In this document: piece after piece, positions 12,293 through 21,680 of the stretch
How positions within the stretch are numbered: the first letter of the stretch is position 1
Layout of the letters: the number at the start of each line of letters is the position of its first letter
Assembly (NCBI RefSeq): GCF_014049385.1
Contig: NZ_JACAOA010000006.1
Span: 1-64,000, forward strand
Length of the DNA: 64,000 nucleotides
Reading direction: 5' to 3'
Source: Ruoffia halotolerans
GTDB taxonomy: Bacteria > Bacillota > Bacilli > Lactobacillales > Aerococcaceae
Made by a program: the position numbers and the translations under genes
Notes under the pieces: generated by a model
Told to the model about the DNA's origin: nothing
Seen by the model: the letters and a program-made list of their open reading frames with translations, nothing else
The model's database searches: none

Positions 12293-12321
12293 TTGGAAGT
12301 ATGGCTTATTTTCGATATAAT
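12293..12321 (+). promoter_or_regulatory. Sigma-A promoter of the PHP phosphatase gene
   Basis: TTGGAA (12293-12298), a 17-bp spacer and TATAAT (12316-12321), about 55 nt before the start codon. Confidence 0.75.
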
Positions 12322-12376
12322 TAAAGAGGATTTATTTCAAACGTATTATAGTATATTCAGATGAAAAGGAGCTATT

Positions 12377-13162
12377 ATGCAATATTACGATCAACACTTA
12401 CACACTTATTTTTCTCCCGATTCGAAAGAGGAATTTGAGAATTATTTATCTCAAAGTGAATTGCCTGTTGTAACGACAGAGCATATTGATTTCTATAGTC
12501 AGAATCAGTCGCATGATGATGTGATTCCAGATTATGAAGGTTATTCGAAGAAGATTGCGGAGTTGAACCAAAAATTTAATAATCGACTACTTCGAGGAAT
12601 TGAGATTGGGTTTACTTATGCCGATCGAGATAAGATTGAGCAGTTTTTAGCAGGAAAAGACTACGATATTAAATTACTCAGTATCCATCATAACGGAAGA
12701 CATGGTTTTATGACTTTAAACCACGATGTAAAGGACTTGAAGACACATCTAGAGGAATACTTTGGTTTGATGCTTGAAGCCGTTAGAAACGCTCCATATG
12801 CGAATGTTTTAGCGCATTTTGATTTTGGATTAAGAGGTTACGATAATGTGAAAGTAGAAGATTTACAGGATAGTGAAGAGTTACTTCTACAAATCTTTGA
12901 AACTATGGTTTCTAATGGACAAGCCTTAGAATTAAATACTCGCAGTATGTATCGTTATGATAATGACCATCTTTATGACTATGCGATTGATTTATTTAAA
13001 AGTGTTGGGGGGGATATGTTCACAGTGAGTTCTGATGCGCATGTGGCAGGAGATTATCAGTTAGGTTTTGAAGAAGCTTTTAATAAGTTAAGAAATCATG
13101 GTATTAATAAACTGGTCGTGTTTCAAAAAGGTATCGCTCATTACGTTGATATACCTCAATAA
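12377..13162 (+). CDS. PHP-domain phosphoesterase, histidinol-phosphatase-like
   Basis: 261 residues. DQHLHTYFSPDS (about 4-15) carries the HxH metal motif of the PHP family. The later TTEHID, GIEIGF, LSIHH, AHFDFG and SSDAHVAG motifs supply the remaining metal ligands. The closest family is the HisK/HisJ type of histidinol-phosphate phosphatase, but no his genes are nearby, so the physiological substrate is open. The gene is a single unit with its own sigma-A promoter and a terminator. Confidence 0.8.
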   Translation: MQYYDQHLHTYFSPDSKEEFENYLSQSELPVVTTEHIDFYSQNQSHDDVIPDYEGYSKKIAELNQKFNNRLLRGIEIGFTYADRDKIEQFLAGKDYDIKLLSIHHNGRHGFMTLNHDVKDLKTHLEEYFGLMLEAVRNAPYANVLAHFDFGLRGYDNVKVEDLQDSEELLLQIFETMVSNGQALELNTRSMYRYDNDHLYDYAIDLFKSVGGDMFTVSSDAHVAGDYQLGFEEAFNKLRNHGINKLVVFQKGIAHYVDIPQ

Positions 13163-13170
13163 AAATAATA

Positions 13171-13200
13171 CCTTCTTGCTGAGGCAAGAAGGCTTTTTTA
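13171..13200. terminator. Terminator between the convergent PHP and Nudix genes
   Basis: CCTTCTTGC/GCAAGAAGG perfect 9-bp stem with a TGAG loop, then CTTTTTTA on the plus strand. It overlaps the end of the minus-strand Nudix gene. Confidence 0.9.
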
Positions 13201-13812
13201 ATCAAATTCAATTTTAAATGATGCATCTTTATGCGCACGCCAGCATAGTTCTAATTGTTCATATGTCGTTTTGCCATCATTTAATGTCGGTAAATAGTCC
13301 ATATCAAAAAAATCCATTCCAATTGTCTCACTGTTTGTTTTGAATTCTCCATTAATATAGTGACATTCCACGAAAATTTTAATAATAGTAAAAATTTGAT
13401 TCACAGCATTATGCCGGTGATGGTCATGGATGGCAATAATTCGGTCTGCTTTACCAACCACACCAGCTTCTTCGAATAATTCTTTTTCGGCATTCGAGGA
13501 GACAGTTTCTGTAATATCCATCCAACCACCTGGAAGAGCCCAACGACCGTCATTCTCTTGGACTAAAAGAATTCTATCCTCTTTCCAAACAATAGCTCGT
13601 GTATCGACCTTGGGCGTTTGGTAGCCGTCTTCAGTATGGAATAGCGCTTTGATGCCCTCAAGGTCGCTATCGTTTAAGGTAGCGAGCATTTGCCAACTCA
13701 TCTCGCGGATTCTCTGGAATCGTTCTTTATCATAAACATCTTTTGTGTAGTGAAGACCGGTTTGGGCAAGGGCTTGTAATTCTTTGGCCCATTCTAACCA
13801 TTGTTTCGACAT
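13198..13812 (-). CDS. Nudix hydrolase with N-terminal helical domain
   Basis: 204 residues. Residues 1-60 are helical and resemble the N-terminal domain of ADP-ribose-pyrophosphatase-like Nudix proteins (WLEWAKELQALAQTGL, RFQRIREMS). The Nudix box lies near residues 93-116: GGWMDITE, then EKELFEEAGV with the EE metal ligands. The consensus Arg before the first Glu is replaced by a less usual arrangement (AEKELFEEAG). The enzyme should cleave a nucleoside diphosphate linked to another moiety; the substrate is not deducible. It is convergent with the PHP gene and shares a terminator, and lies 29 nt downstream of the ArsR gene, so the two may be co-transcribed. Confidence 0.85.
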   Translation of the reverse strand: MSKQWLEWAKELQALAQTGLHYTKDVYDKERFQRIREMSWQMLATLNDSDLEGIKALFHTEDGYQTPKVDTRAIVWKEDRILLVQENDGRWALPGGWMDITETVSSNAEKELFEEAGVVGKADRIIAIHDHHRHNAVNQIFTIIKIFVECHYINGEFKTNSETIGMDFFDMDYLPTLNDGKTTYEQLELCWRAHKDASFKIEFD

Positions 13813-13841
13813 AGGGATCGTTTCCTTTCAGTTTACTAGAT

Positions 13842-14132
13842 TTATTCGTTTTCTTGCACGTGGTCAACAATTTGGTGAAGGATGGTGAATACATGATCAT
13901 CGTCTAATTCATAAATCATTGACTTACCTTGGCGCTCTGCTTTGACGAGGCGTGAGTCTCTTAATATCTTTAGCTGGTGAGATACTGCTGATTGCTCTAA
14001 ATGTAGGGCTTCAACAATCTCAGAGACTGAGTGTTTTTGTTCTTTGAGTAAGTAAAGAATTGATAAGCGATTATAATCACTTAGTATTTTAAAGTAGCGA
14101 CTGACCGCTAATATGTTTTCTTCATTTTGCAT
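13842..14132 (-). CDS. ArsR/SmtB-family regulator, CzrA-like metal site
   Basis: 96 residues with a winged helix (about 22-80; recognition helix LEQSAVSHQLKILR). The C-terminal helix carries D-x-H and then His 11 residues later (DDHVFTILHQIVDH), matching three of the four alpha-5 Zn/Co ligands of CzrA/SmtB sensors; the fourth position is Glu instead of His. There is no N-terminal CxC. A Zn- or Co-responsive repressor is a reasonable inference. No metal transporter sits beside it. It may be co-transcribed with the Nudix gene. A palindrome lies 27 bp upstream. Confidence 0.82.
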   Translation of the reverse strand: MQNEENILAVSRYFKILSDYNRLSILYLLKEQKHSVSEIVEALHLEQSAVSHQLKILRDSRLVKAERQGKSMIYELDDDHVFTILHQIVDHVQENE

Positions 14133-14158
14133 TTGATTACTCCATTCTTTATCAATAC

Positions 14159-14171
14159 TGATAATTTATCA
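14159..14171. promoter_or_regulatory. Candidate ArsR operator
   Basis: The perfect 13-bp palindrome TGATAATTTATCA lies 27 bp upstream of the arsR-type start, between it and the divergent secG promoter. Autoregulation is inferred by analogy. Confidence 0.45.
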
Positions 14172-14233
14172 TGTTTGAATTTGTTGTGTCAAAGAAAGTC
14201 GCATGATTGAATGATAAATTCGTGAGATTGCGG

Positions 14234-14263
14234 TTGATTGTTAATTAGGATTTACAGTATAAT
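14234..14263 (+). promoter_or_regulatory. Promoter of secG
   Basis: TTGATT (14234-14239), an 18-bp spacer and TATAAT (14258-14263). Confidence 0.65.
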
Positions 14264-14347
14264 GATTATTAGCAGGAACATTAATTGATAATATATATAA
14301 TAAATGATATTATGAGTAATGGATATTTTATAGAGGAGGTAAGACCT

Positions 14348-14578
14348 TTGTATCAAGTTTTACTTACAGCTTTGATTATTGTAGCAATTTTAATGATTAT
14401 TTTTGTTGTTATGCAACCATCTAAGAGTAATGCAGCAAGTATGCTCGGTGGGGGCGATGACGGACAACCGAAGACACGTGCAAGAGGATTTGAAGTTTTC
14501 TTAATTCGTGCAACAACTATTTTAGGAATTTTATTCTTTGTCTTAACAATTACATTGGCTTATTTATCAAGTAAATAA
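14348..14578 (+). CDS. secG: Preprotein translocase subunit SecG
   Basis: 76 residues from a TTG start preceded by GAGGAGG (14332-14338). The upstream in-frame ATG at 14285 has no RBS and would add a non-homologous segment. Two membrane helices (about 2-22 and 51-73) flank a cytoplasmic loop with the SecG signature MQPSKSNAASMLGGG. SecG joins SecYE and eases SecA-driven export. In many Bacillota secG precedes an esterase, rnr and smpB, exactly as here. Confidence 0.93.
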   Translation: MYQVLLTALIIVAILMIIFVVMQPSKSNAASMLGGGDDGQPKTRARGFEVFLIRATTILGILFFVLTITLAYLSSK

Positions 14579-14596
14579 GTTATATATTAATTAATC

Positions 14597-14657
14597 AGAA
14601 CAATGTTCAAAGTAATTCGTGCTTGATGGATTGCTATATGGACTTGTTCTTTTTTTA
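14597..14657 (+). terminator. Possible terminator after secG
   Basis: AGAACAA (14597-14603) can pair with TTGTTCT (14644-14650), followed by seven Ts. The loop is long (40 nt), so this is a weaker call. Confidence 0.45.
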
Positions 14658-14667
14658 ATCTATTTAG

Positions 14668-14696
14668 TTTAACTATTAATCAATATCATGTAAACT
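14668..14696 (+). promoter_or_regulatory. Probable promoter of the carboxylesterase gene
   Basis: TTTAAC (14668-14673), a 17-bp spacer and TAAACT (14691-14696). An inverted repeat AAACTTT/AAAGTTT overlaps and follows the -10 (14692-14711) and could be an operator or a leader hairpin. Confidence 0.5.
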
Positions 14697-14727
14697 TTGT
14701 TTATAAAGTTTTTGGGAGGGTTCATAC

Positions 14728-15477
14728 TTGAAATTAAACGAAATAAAAGATGCAAAGTATTATGAAGGTGAGGATAAAGAAATTGGAATCATTTTATTCC
14801 ACGCTTATACCGGTTCACCAAATGATATGAATCTATTAGCGAGAGAGTTAAATCGCAACGGTTATGGCGTCTTATGTCCAAAATTTGAAGGACATGCCAC
14901 AAAAGATGTGAATGATATTTTGGATGCAGATATTACTACATTGAAGCAACAAGCCCTTAAGGCGGTTGAAGCCATGCAAGGTGAGTATGATAGAATACTT
15001 GTCTTTGGTTTGTCACTGGGTGGTATATTCGCGACATGGTTAATGACACAACCAAAACTTGCTATTCAAGGTGGGGGCGTATTTAACTCACCTGTATACA
15101 CTGAGAATCCGATTGATGTAGAAGTACATTTTACTTCATATGTGAAAGCGATCTTCAAACGCTTCTCATCTGAAGATAATTACAATCAAGAGATCGACGG
15201 CATCCTCACTAAGCATAGAGACCAAATGAAGCAACTTGAAGCTTTCAAAAGCGAATTCCAAGGTCAACTAGAAAATATCGATCAACCCTTTTTCATTGCT
15301 CAATCTGGTAAAGATGAGATGATTAATGAAGAAGATGCAGAAAAATTACAAAATGCGTTAGTAAACGCGAAAGTGGACTTCAATTGGTTCCCAGAAAACA
15401 CACATGTGATTACAGTGAACCGAAATCGCAAAGATTTTGAAGCGGCACTATTCGACTTTATAACAAGTTTTAAATAG
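14728..15477 (+). CDS. est: Carboxylesterase (EstA/YvaK type, alpha/beta hydrolase)
   Basis: 249 residues from a TTG start after GGGAGGG. The nucleophile elbow is GLSLGG (Ser near 94), the oxyanion region is HAYTGSPNDM near 26, the acid is the Asp in SGKDEMIN, and the His is in ENTHVIT near 230. This is the short cytoplasmic carboxylesterase family that usually sits between secG and rnr. Natural substrates are small esters or lipids, not specified by sequence. Confidence 0.9.
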   Translation: MKLNEIKDAKYYEGEDKEIGIILFHAYTGSPNDMNLLARELNRNGYGVLCPKFEGHATKDVNDILDADITTLKQQALKAVEAMQGEYDRILVFGLSLGGIFATWLMTQPKLAIQGGGVFNSPVYTENPIDVEVHFTSYVKAIFKRFSSEDNYNQEIDGILTKHRDQMKQLEAFKSEFQGQLENIDQPFFIAQSGKDEMINEEDAEKLQNALVNAKVDFNWFPENTHVITVNRNRKDFEAALFDFITSFK

Positions 15478-15511
15478 TCGTACAATTAATATTGTACAGA
15501 AGGAGGGCACT

Positions 15512-17860
15512 ATGAGGTTATCAAAATTAGAACAACGAATTTTAGAATTTTTACAACAGAACCCAGATAGGAATTATCAAACAAATGAAATCGCCCAACA
15601 TTTTAATTATCAAGGAAGTAAAAATTTCAAGAAATTAGTCAAAGCTTTAGCATTTTTAGAGCGAATCAATGAATTAGAAGTAACAGATACAGGCCGTTTT
15701 AAAGCGAAAAGTACTAAAAAAGAAACGGCTGTCGGAACTTTCCGTGGAAATGATCGTGGATTTGGCTTTATTGATTATGATCCAGAGCAACCGGATTTAT
15801 TTGTACCACCTGGAAAAGTTGGAAATGCCATGGACGGCGATACCGTTGAAGCAACAATTATTAAACATGTCAATCCATCAACAGGTAAAGGGTCAGAAGC
15901 TCGTGTAGATAACATTGTTGAAAGAGCATCAACTCAAATCGTTGGTGAATTTGTTGCCTATGATAAAGAAATGCGCGACTCAACTGGTTTTTTAGGCTTT
16001 GTCATTCCACAAGGAAAATTCAGCGATGAATTGAAAGTAGAAGTATTACCTGATGGCTTGAAACCAGTGAATCATTCGATTGTAATTGTTAAGATTAAAG
16101 ATTACCCAACGATGGAGAAGCCTAACAATTTAACTGGTTTAGTTGCGAAAGAAATTGGTCATAAAGATGCGCCAGGTGTCGATATTCTCGCTATCTTATA
16201 TCAATTCAATATTCCATCAGAATTCCCAGAACAAGTCTTAGAGGAAGCACAAGCGATTGAACAAGATATCAATCCAAAGGATATTGAAGGGCGTCGTGAC
16301 TTAAGAGATGAATTAATTATTACGATCGATGGGGCAGACGCAAAAGACTTAGATGATGCAATATCATTAAAAAAACTAGATAATGGAAACTACCGTTTAG
16401 GTGTGCATATTGCGGATGTTTCTCACTATGTGACCGAGAATTCACCGATTGATTCGGAAGCTCTAGCCAGAGGGACATCTGTCTACTTAACAGATAGAGT
16501 GGTTCCAATGCTTCCACAAAGATTATCGAATGGGATTTGTTCGCTATTACCGAATGAAGATCGCTTAACTGTATCTTGTGAGATGACCATTAATTCAAAT
16601 GGTCGCGTCGTGGATCAAGATATCTTCCTAAGTGTGATTAATTCTTCATATCGAATGACTTATACGGATGTGAATGGTATTCTTGCTGGTGATGAAGATT
16701 TAAGAAGAGAATACCATGAGATTTCTGAGATGCTGGATCAGATGAGCGAATTACACTTTATTCTGGAAGGTATGCGTCAAAACCGTGGAGCGTTAAGCTT
16801 TGAAACATCTGAAGCGCAAATTATTGTTGATGAAGATGGGAAACCAATAGATATCGTTCACCGCCAAAGAGGGGTCGGAGAAAGACTAATTGAGTCCTTT
16901 ATGTTAGCAGCGAATGAGACAATCGCAAGAACATATACGGAGAAAGACTGGCCGATGATTTACCGTGTCCATGAGCAACCAGATGAAGAACGTATGCAAC
17001 ACTTTGCGGAGTTTATAACTGCGTTTGGTGTGGTCTTAAGAGGTCGCGCTGAATCAATTAAACCAAAACAATTACAAGAAGCTTTGAATGAATTATCTGA
17101 TACACCTTATGAAGAAGTGGTATCGATGATGATGTTAAGAAGTATGCAACAAGCACGTTATACGGATGAACCATTCGGTCATTACGGTTTAGCTGCTAAA
17201 GATTATACTCACTTTACTTCACCGATTCGACGTTATCCAGATTTAATGGTTCACCGTTTAATTCATAAATATTTAAAAGCAACACCAACTTCAGAGCAAA
17301 AGAGAAAGATTTCTGAAAAATTACCAGACATTGCAGAACATTCCTCTAAGATGGAGCGTCGCGCAGTAGATGCCGAACGTGAAACGGACGCACTCAAGAA
17401 AGCAGAGTACATGTTAGATAAAGTTGGAGAACAATTTGAGGGAACTGTAAGTTCAGTGACGTCATTTGGAATGTTTATTCAATTAGATAATACGGTTGAA
17501 GGTTTAATTTCATTGCAAGAATTGAAAGATGATTATTACCGTTATGATCAACAACATTTAATTCTTATTGGTGAGAACACAAACAACGTGTACCGAATTG
17601 GTCAAAGAGTCTTAATTGAGGTTGAACGCGTAAGTGTTGAAGACCGAGAGATCGATTTCAAACTTATTGAATCGTATCCAACGGATAACAAAGATTTAGA
17701 ACATGTGATTAGTGAGAATAAGAATCGTAGTGAGAAGAAAAGTCGTAAACCTAAAAGACAAAGTAACAACAGACAATCCTTTAAACAGGTTGCGAAACAA
17801 TCGTCTAAAGGGAATAATAAAAAAGGCAAGAAATTCCAAATTAGAAAACGGAAAAAATAG
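15512..17860 (+). CDS. rnr: Ribonuclease R
   Basis: 782 residues. An N-terminal winged helix (about 1-60), cold-shock domains (about 70-220), the RNB catalytic domain (about 245-575, with DGADAKDLDDAI carrying the Mg-binding Asp residues) and an S1 domain (about 640-725, GTVSSVTSFGMFIQL) are followed by a Lys/Arg-rich tail. It is a 3'-5' exonuclease for structured RNA and works with SmpB-tmRNA in ribosome rescue; smpB lies 25 nt downstream. RBS GGAGGG precedes the ATG. Confidence 0.97.
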   Translation: MRLSKLEQRILEFLQQNPDRNYQTNEIAQHFNYQGSKNFKKLVKALAFLERINELEVTDTGRFKAKSTKKETAVGTFRGNDRGFGFIDYDPEQPDLFVPPGKVGNAMDGDTVEATIIKHVNPSTGKGSEARVDNIVERASTQIVGEFVAYDKEMRDSTGFLGFVIPQGKFSDELKVEVLPDGLKPVNHSIVIVKIKDYPTMEKPNNLTGLVAKEIGHKDAPGVDILAILYQFNIPSEFPEQVLEEAQAIEQDINPKDIEGRRDLRDELIITIDGADAKDLDDAISLKKLDNGNYRLGVHIADVSHYVTENSPIDSEALARGTSVYLTDRVVPMLPQRLSNGICSLLPNEDRLTVSCEMTINSNGRVVDQDIFLSVINSSYRMTYTDVNGILAGDEDLRREYHEISEMLDQMSELHFILEGMRQNRGALSFETSEAQIIVDEDGKPIDIVHRQRGVGERLIESFMLAANETIARTYTEKDWPMIYRVHEQPDEERMQHFAEFITAFGVVLRGRAESIKPKQLQEALNELSDTPYEEVVSMMMLRSMQQARYTDEPFGHYGLAAKDYTHFTSPIRRYPDLMVHRLIHKYLKATPTSEQKRKISEKLPDIAEHSSKMERRAVDAERETDALKKAEYMLDKVGEQFEGTVSSVTSFGMFIQLDNTVEGLISLQELKDDYYRYDQQHLILIGENTNNVYRIGQRVLIEVERVSVEDREIDFKLIESYPTDNKDLEHVISENKNRSEKKSRKPKRQSNNRQSFKQVAKQSSKGNNKKGKKFQIRKRKK

Positions 17861-17885
17861 CCTTTGATGCAAATGAGGGATGACT

Positions 17886-18344
17886 ATGGCGAAACAGCAA
17901 GACAAACCATTAGCACAGAATAGAAAAGCACGGCATGACTATACTATACTAGAGACCGTCGAAGCGGGACTCGTATTACAAGGAACTGAAATTAAATCGA
18001 TCCGACAAGGGAAGATAAACTTAAAAGATGGATTTGTTTCAATACGTCAAGGCGAAGCTTTCCTTAAAAATGTTCATATAAGCCCTTATGAACAAGGGAA
18101 TATATTTAACCATGATCCGTTACGAAATCGGAAGTTATTACTTCACAAAAAAGAAATAGAAAAATTAGAACGCGAAGTTAAACAAAATCGCTTAACAATT
18201 ATACCTTTAAAAGTATACATTGTTAGAGGGAGAGCGAAAGTTCTTATCGGATTAGCTGAAGGTAAAAATCGATATGACAAGCGTCATTCATTAAAAGAAC
18301 AACAAATGAAGCGTGATATCGACCGTGCTTTAAAAGCAAGGTAA
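17886..18344 (+). CDS. smpB: SsrA-binding protein SmpB
   Basis: 152 residues of OB-fold protein that carries tmRNA to stalled ribosomes. Motifs [16 protein letters not shown] and [12 protein letters not shown] are typical, and the C-terminal basic tail ([11 protein letters not shown]) is present. I use the ATG at 17886, because the RBS GAGGG directly abuts the ATG at 17880. It forms an operon with rnr and ends at a strong terminator. Confidence 0.96.
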   Translation: MAKQQDKPLAQNRKARHDYTILETVEAGLVLQGTEIKSIRQGKINLKDGFVSIRQGEAFLKNVHISPYEQGNIFNHDPLRNRKLLLHKKEIEKLEREVKQNRLTIIPLKVYIVRGRAKVLIGLAEGKNRYDKRHSLKEQQMKRDIDRALKAR

Positions 18345-18346
18345 TA

Positions 18347-18394
18347 AAAAAGTGCTTAAGATTTTCGAAATGAAAATTCTTAAGCACTTTTTTT
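18347..18394. terminator. Bidirectional terminator between smpB and the KdgT-type gene
   Basis: AGTGCTTAAGA pairs perfectly with TCTTAAGCACT across a partly paired loop. A tracts precede and T tracts follow, so it should act in both directions for the convergent genes. Confidence 0.92.
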
Positions 18395-18412
18395 GTTTGA
18401 AACGATTAAACT

Positions 18413-19351
18413 TTAAGCATTCGGATGTGTATGTTTGAATTCCCAACGGGCTAAGATTGGTGTCACAATACTTGAAATAACGACACCTAATGCAATTTGT
18501 GCAGTGGCACTTTCCACATAAATAGCATATTCAGGAGCTGAAAAGGCAATCAAAGCTGGAACTGACACGGACATACCCGCGATTGAAGATACTGCTAGAG
18601 ACGATACACCATCTTCATGTAAGATTCTTTGTTCAAAAATAACTAAAATTGGGACTAATAGGGCGTAAAAGATTACTGTTAACAAGATACCTTGTAGTCC
18701 TGATTGAAGTGCATCGAATAAATTAATTCCAGCACCGAAGACCCAACCCATAAAGGGAGTTAACACCACTACACCAGGAGCTAAGTAATCTGCCATTTTT
18801 TTATCAAGATTTCCCACAATCATACCAAAGATAATTGGTACAAGCGTTGATAGAATAGGAGTCCAGTCAACTGGGGTAGATTGTGCAATACTGAAGACAA
18901 GCATAGGGTAAGCAGGGACACAGAATAGACCTACTAATCCAAAAGCATTCATATCATCTTGTGTTCCGTAGTCTTGTTCTAAGGCTAAATATAATGACGG
19001 GTTCGTACTACAGATGGCTGTAATTAATGCAATGGCACTAATACCTAAAACACCACCCATACCAAAGAATTGAATGTAAAGGAAGCCTACGACTAAACAA
19101 ATAATTGTTTTTAAGACTAATAATAAACCTTGTTTTTTAAAGACAATGGGTAAACGTTTAATATCAATGCCTGCACCCGAACAGAAACAAGCTGCCCCAA
19201 TGACATAATTTAATCCACTTGCTGTAAACAAGGCTTCACTCACACCGCCGAGGTTAGTAAAGAAGTTTGGTAGAAAAGTATTCATTAAAGCTGCGAGAAG
19301 CATTGGTACTAATAATAGGCCTCCAGGAAATTTTCGCATAAAATCATACAT
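18413..19351 (-). CDS. 2-keto-3-deoxygluconate permease family transporter (KdgT-like)
   Basis: 312 residues with about ten hydrophobic helices. The N-terminus (KFPGGLLLVPMLLAALMNT) and the SGAGIDIKRL and GAGINLFDAL segments match the KdgT family of proton-coupled 2-keto-3-deoxygluconate transporters. No KDG kinase, aldolase or uronate catabolic gene lies nearby, so the physiological substrate is uncertain. It is a single gene, convergent with smpB. Confidence 0.82.
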   Translation of the reverse strand: MYDFMRKFPGGLLLVPMLLAALMNTFLPNFFTNLGGVSEALFTASGLNYVIGAACFCSGAGIDIKRLPIVFKKQGLLLVLKTIICLVVGFLYIQFFGMGGVLGISAIALITAICSTNPSLYLALEQDYGTQDDMNAFGLVGLFCVPAYPMLVFSIAQSTPVDWTPILSTLVPIIFGMIVGNLDKKMADYLAPGVVVLTPFMGWVFGAGINLFDALQSGLQGILLTVIFYALLVPILVIFEQRILHEDGVSSLAVSSIAGMSVSVPALIAFSAPEYAIYVESATAQIALGVVISSIVTPILARWEFKHTHPNA

Positions 19352-19421
19352 TATTTTAACTTTCTTTCTATTTTATTAACTATATATTTTACTCAATTGA
19401 ATCATTAGACAATGAAAGAGA

Positions 19422-19454
19422 CAAAAAAAGCGCCAATGATTTAACATTGGCACT
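19422..19454 (-). terminator. Terminator of the rpoY-rnjA operon
   Basis: Read on the minus strand, GTGCCAATG pairs with CATTGGCGC across a TTAAAT loop and is followed by seven Ts. Confidence 0.9.
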
Positions 19455-19461
19455 TCAAACA

Positions 19462-21171
19462 TTATTTGCTACTGCGTTTACGAACACCTTTATTAACATC
19501 TAATAAAACCGGTAAAATCATAGGAGAACGTTGAGTACGTTCAAATAAGATTGGTTTGATTTGATCAAAGATAATATCACGAATTAATTTTTCGTTGACG
19601 TTATTTCCGTTTTCATTTAAACCACGGTTAATTGCAGATTTCATAGCTTGTTGAATCTCTTGAATTAAATCAACCGATTCTCTCATATAGATAAAGCCAC
19701 GTGACATAATATCTGGACCACTAATGAGTTGTTTGTTTTCGTAATCAATCGTTGCTGTAACAATAACTAAACCATCTTCCGAAAGTGTTTTACGATCTCG
19801 TAAGACAATATTTCCGACATCTCCGATACCACTTCCGTCCACATAGACGTCTTGGGCATTAAAGAAGCCAGCTCGTCTTGCGCTATTCTTAGTTAAAGCA
19901 AGCATGTCACCGTTTTTCATAATGAATGTGTTCTCACGGTCAATCCCAGTTAATTCAGCCAGTTTTGCTTGGATACTTAACATACGGTATTCACCATGGA
20001 CTGGCATGAAGAATTTAGGCTTCATTAAACGTAACATTAACAATTGCTCTTGTTGACTACCATGTCCCGATGTATGAATGTTATTCACTTTACCATGGAT
20101 GACGTTGGCACCAGTCTCAACTAGTTGGTTAATGACACGATTCACACTTAAAGTGTTTCCTGGAATCGGTGAACTTGAGAAGATGACTGTATCATTATGT
20201 TGAATTGAAATTTGACGGTGTGTCCCGTTTGCAATTCGACTTAAAGCAGCCATAGGTTCACCTTGAGAACCTGTACATACGATAATCATTTCTTCTGCAG
20301 GATATTGATCTAATTGACGATTATCGACAAAGATATCTAAGCCATAATCATCAATATAACCAAGTTCAGTCCCAGTTTTAATTGAGTTTTCCATACTACG
20401 TCCGAAGACTGCAATTTTACGATTTGTTTTAATCGCTGTTTCAACGATTTGTTGAAGACGTGACACATTCGATGCGAAAGTCGCAAAGATAACACGCCCT
20501 TCAACACCTTGGATAATATTATGAATCGATTGACCCACAACCCGTTCTGAGAGGGTGAAGGTTGGAATTTCCGCATTTGTACTATCACCTAATAGAAGTA
20601 GAACGCCTTCGTTACCAATTTCAGCCATACGGTGAATATCAGCAGGCTCTCCTACAGGTGTAAAGTCAAATTTATAATCCCCTGTAAAGACAATATTTCC
20701 TTCAGGTGTTTTTACAACAATACCGTATGCTTCAGGAATCGAGTGAACGGTTCTGTAAAAGCTAATTGACAATTTACGGAAGTTAACGACTGTATCTTCA
20801 TTATATTCTGTAATTTCCGCATCACGTAATAAGCCATTTTCTTGCAGTTTGTCGCGAATTAACGCGGCTGCAAGAGGGTCAGCATAGATTGGCACATTGA
20901 TTTGTTTTAATAGATATGGAATTCCACCAATATGGTCTAAATGCCCATGACTGATAAAAAGCCCTTTAACTTTATGACGATTTTCTAAGATATATTGAAA
21001 ATCATTAATTACGTAGTCAATTCCTAATAATTCATCTTCCGGGAAGAGAATTCCGCAGTCTAAAATAACAATTTCGTCTTGGAATTGGACACCATACATG
21101 TTTTTCCCAATTTCGCCTAGTCCACCAATAGCGAATACTCCGACTTCATTGTTTCTAAGATTTACTGCCAT
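19462..21171 (-). CDS. rnjA: Ribonuclease J (J1 type)
   Basis: 569 residues of a metallo-beta-lactamase/beta-CASP ribonuclease with endo- and 5'-exonuclease activity in mRNA decay. The Zn motif is [10 protein letters not shown] near 73-82, with [17 protein letters not shown] and PVHGEYRML as later family motifs. The variable residue of HxHxDH is Leu, where Bacillus J1 has Glu. The adjacent upstream rpoY, as in the ykzG-rnjA pair of Bacillus, favours J1 over J2. The start follows directly on the rpoY stop. Confidence 0.95.
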   Translation of the reverse strand: MAVNLRNNEVGVFAIGGLGEIGKNMYGVQFQDEIVILDCGILFPEDELLGIDYVINDFQYILENRHKVKGLFISHGHLDHIGGIPYLLKQINVPIYADPLAAALIRDKLQENGLLRDAEITEYNEDTVVNFRKLSISFYRTVHSIPEAYGIVVKTPEGNIVFTGDYKFDFTPVGEPADIHRMAEIGNEGVLLLLGDSTNAEIPTFTLSERVVGQSIHNIIQGVEGRVIFATFASNVSRLQQIVETAIKTNRKIAVFGRSMENSIKTGTELGYIDDYGLDIFVDNRQLDQYPAEEMIIVCTGSQGEPMAALSRIANGTHRQISIQHNDTVIFSSSPIPGNTLSVNRVINQLVETGANVIHGKVNNIHTSGHGSQQEQLLMLRLMKPKFFMPVHGEYRMLSIQAKLAELTGIDRENTFIMKNGDMLALTKNSARRAGFFNAQDVYVDGSGIGDVGNIVLRDRKTLSEDGLVIVTATIDYENKQLISGPDIMSRGFIYMRESVDLIQEIQQAMKSAINRGLNENGNNVNEKLIRDIIFDQIKPILFERTQRSPMILPVLLDVNKGVRKRSSK

Positions 21172-21387
21172 CTAGGGTTTCACAACCTCAAAGTCAGGAT
21201 TGTTTTCTTTTTCATATTCTAAGAAATCGCCTGATATTTCGGTGATGTGTTCGATCATGTATGGTGTAGTTTCAGATAAATATTCACGCACTTCACTTAC
21301 TGCATTTGCTTCCACGTACATAGTTTTAGTATATTCACGACGTGGTGCTTCATTTTTTGTTTCTTGATAAAATACTTTAAATATCAT
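21172..21387 (-). CDS. rpoY: DNA-directed RNA polymerase epsilon subunit
   Basis: 71 residues matching the small Bacillota RpoY (epsilon) family: starts MIFKVFYQE, has RREYTKTMYVEA and ends with an acidic NPDFEVV tail. It binds core RNA polymerase. It abuts rnjA with no gap. RBS AAAGGAG precedes the ATG on the minus strand. Confidence 0.93.
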   Translation of the reverse strand: MIFKVFYQETKNEAPRREYTKTMYVEANAVSEVREYLSETTPYMIEHITEISGDFLEYEKENNPDFEVVKP

Positions 21388-21631
21388 TAATATTTGCTCC
21401 TTTTCATTAATTTGTTTTCAAACGAGTAGTGAATTTATTGAATTCACAGCTATAACCATTTTATCACATTCATTATTTCAAGTATATCCCAATTTAGTTA
21501 ACTCATTTAAAAAGGAAAAAAACGGATGAACTTACTCCAATACTTCATATTATCCTTTCAAATCCAGAATAGTCAAATATTTTAACGCGAAATCACTTTT
21601 TTTAAAAAAGTAAAAATAAAATAATGGAAAT

Positions 21632-21673
21632 GGCCTTTTTTTACGTATATATATATAGGCTAGTTTAAAGGAG
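21632..21673 (+). promoter_or_regulatory. Candidate ComX-type (cin-box) promoter and RBS of comG
   Basis: A T tract (21636-21642) leads into TACGTATA (21642-21649), one mismatch from the TACGAATA cin-box read by the alternative sigma factor ComX of streptococci and relatives. It lies about 30 bp before the comGA start. The RBS AAAGGAG is at 21667-21673. Late competence operons in Lactobacillales use this box, so the inference is reasonable but rests on an 8-bp match. Confidence 0.55.
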
Positions 21674-21680
21674 TGAGATG

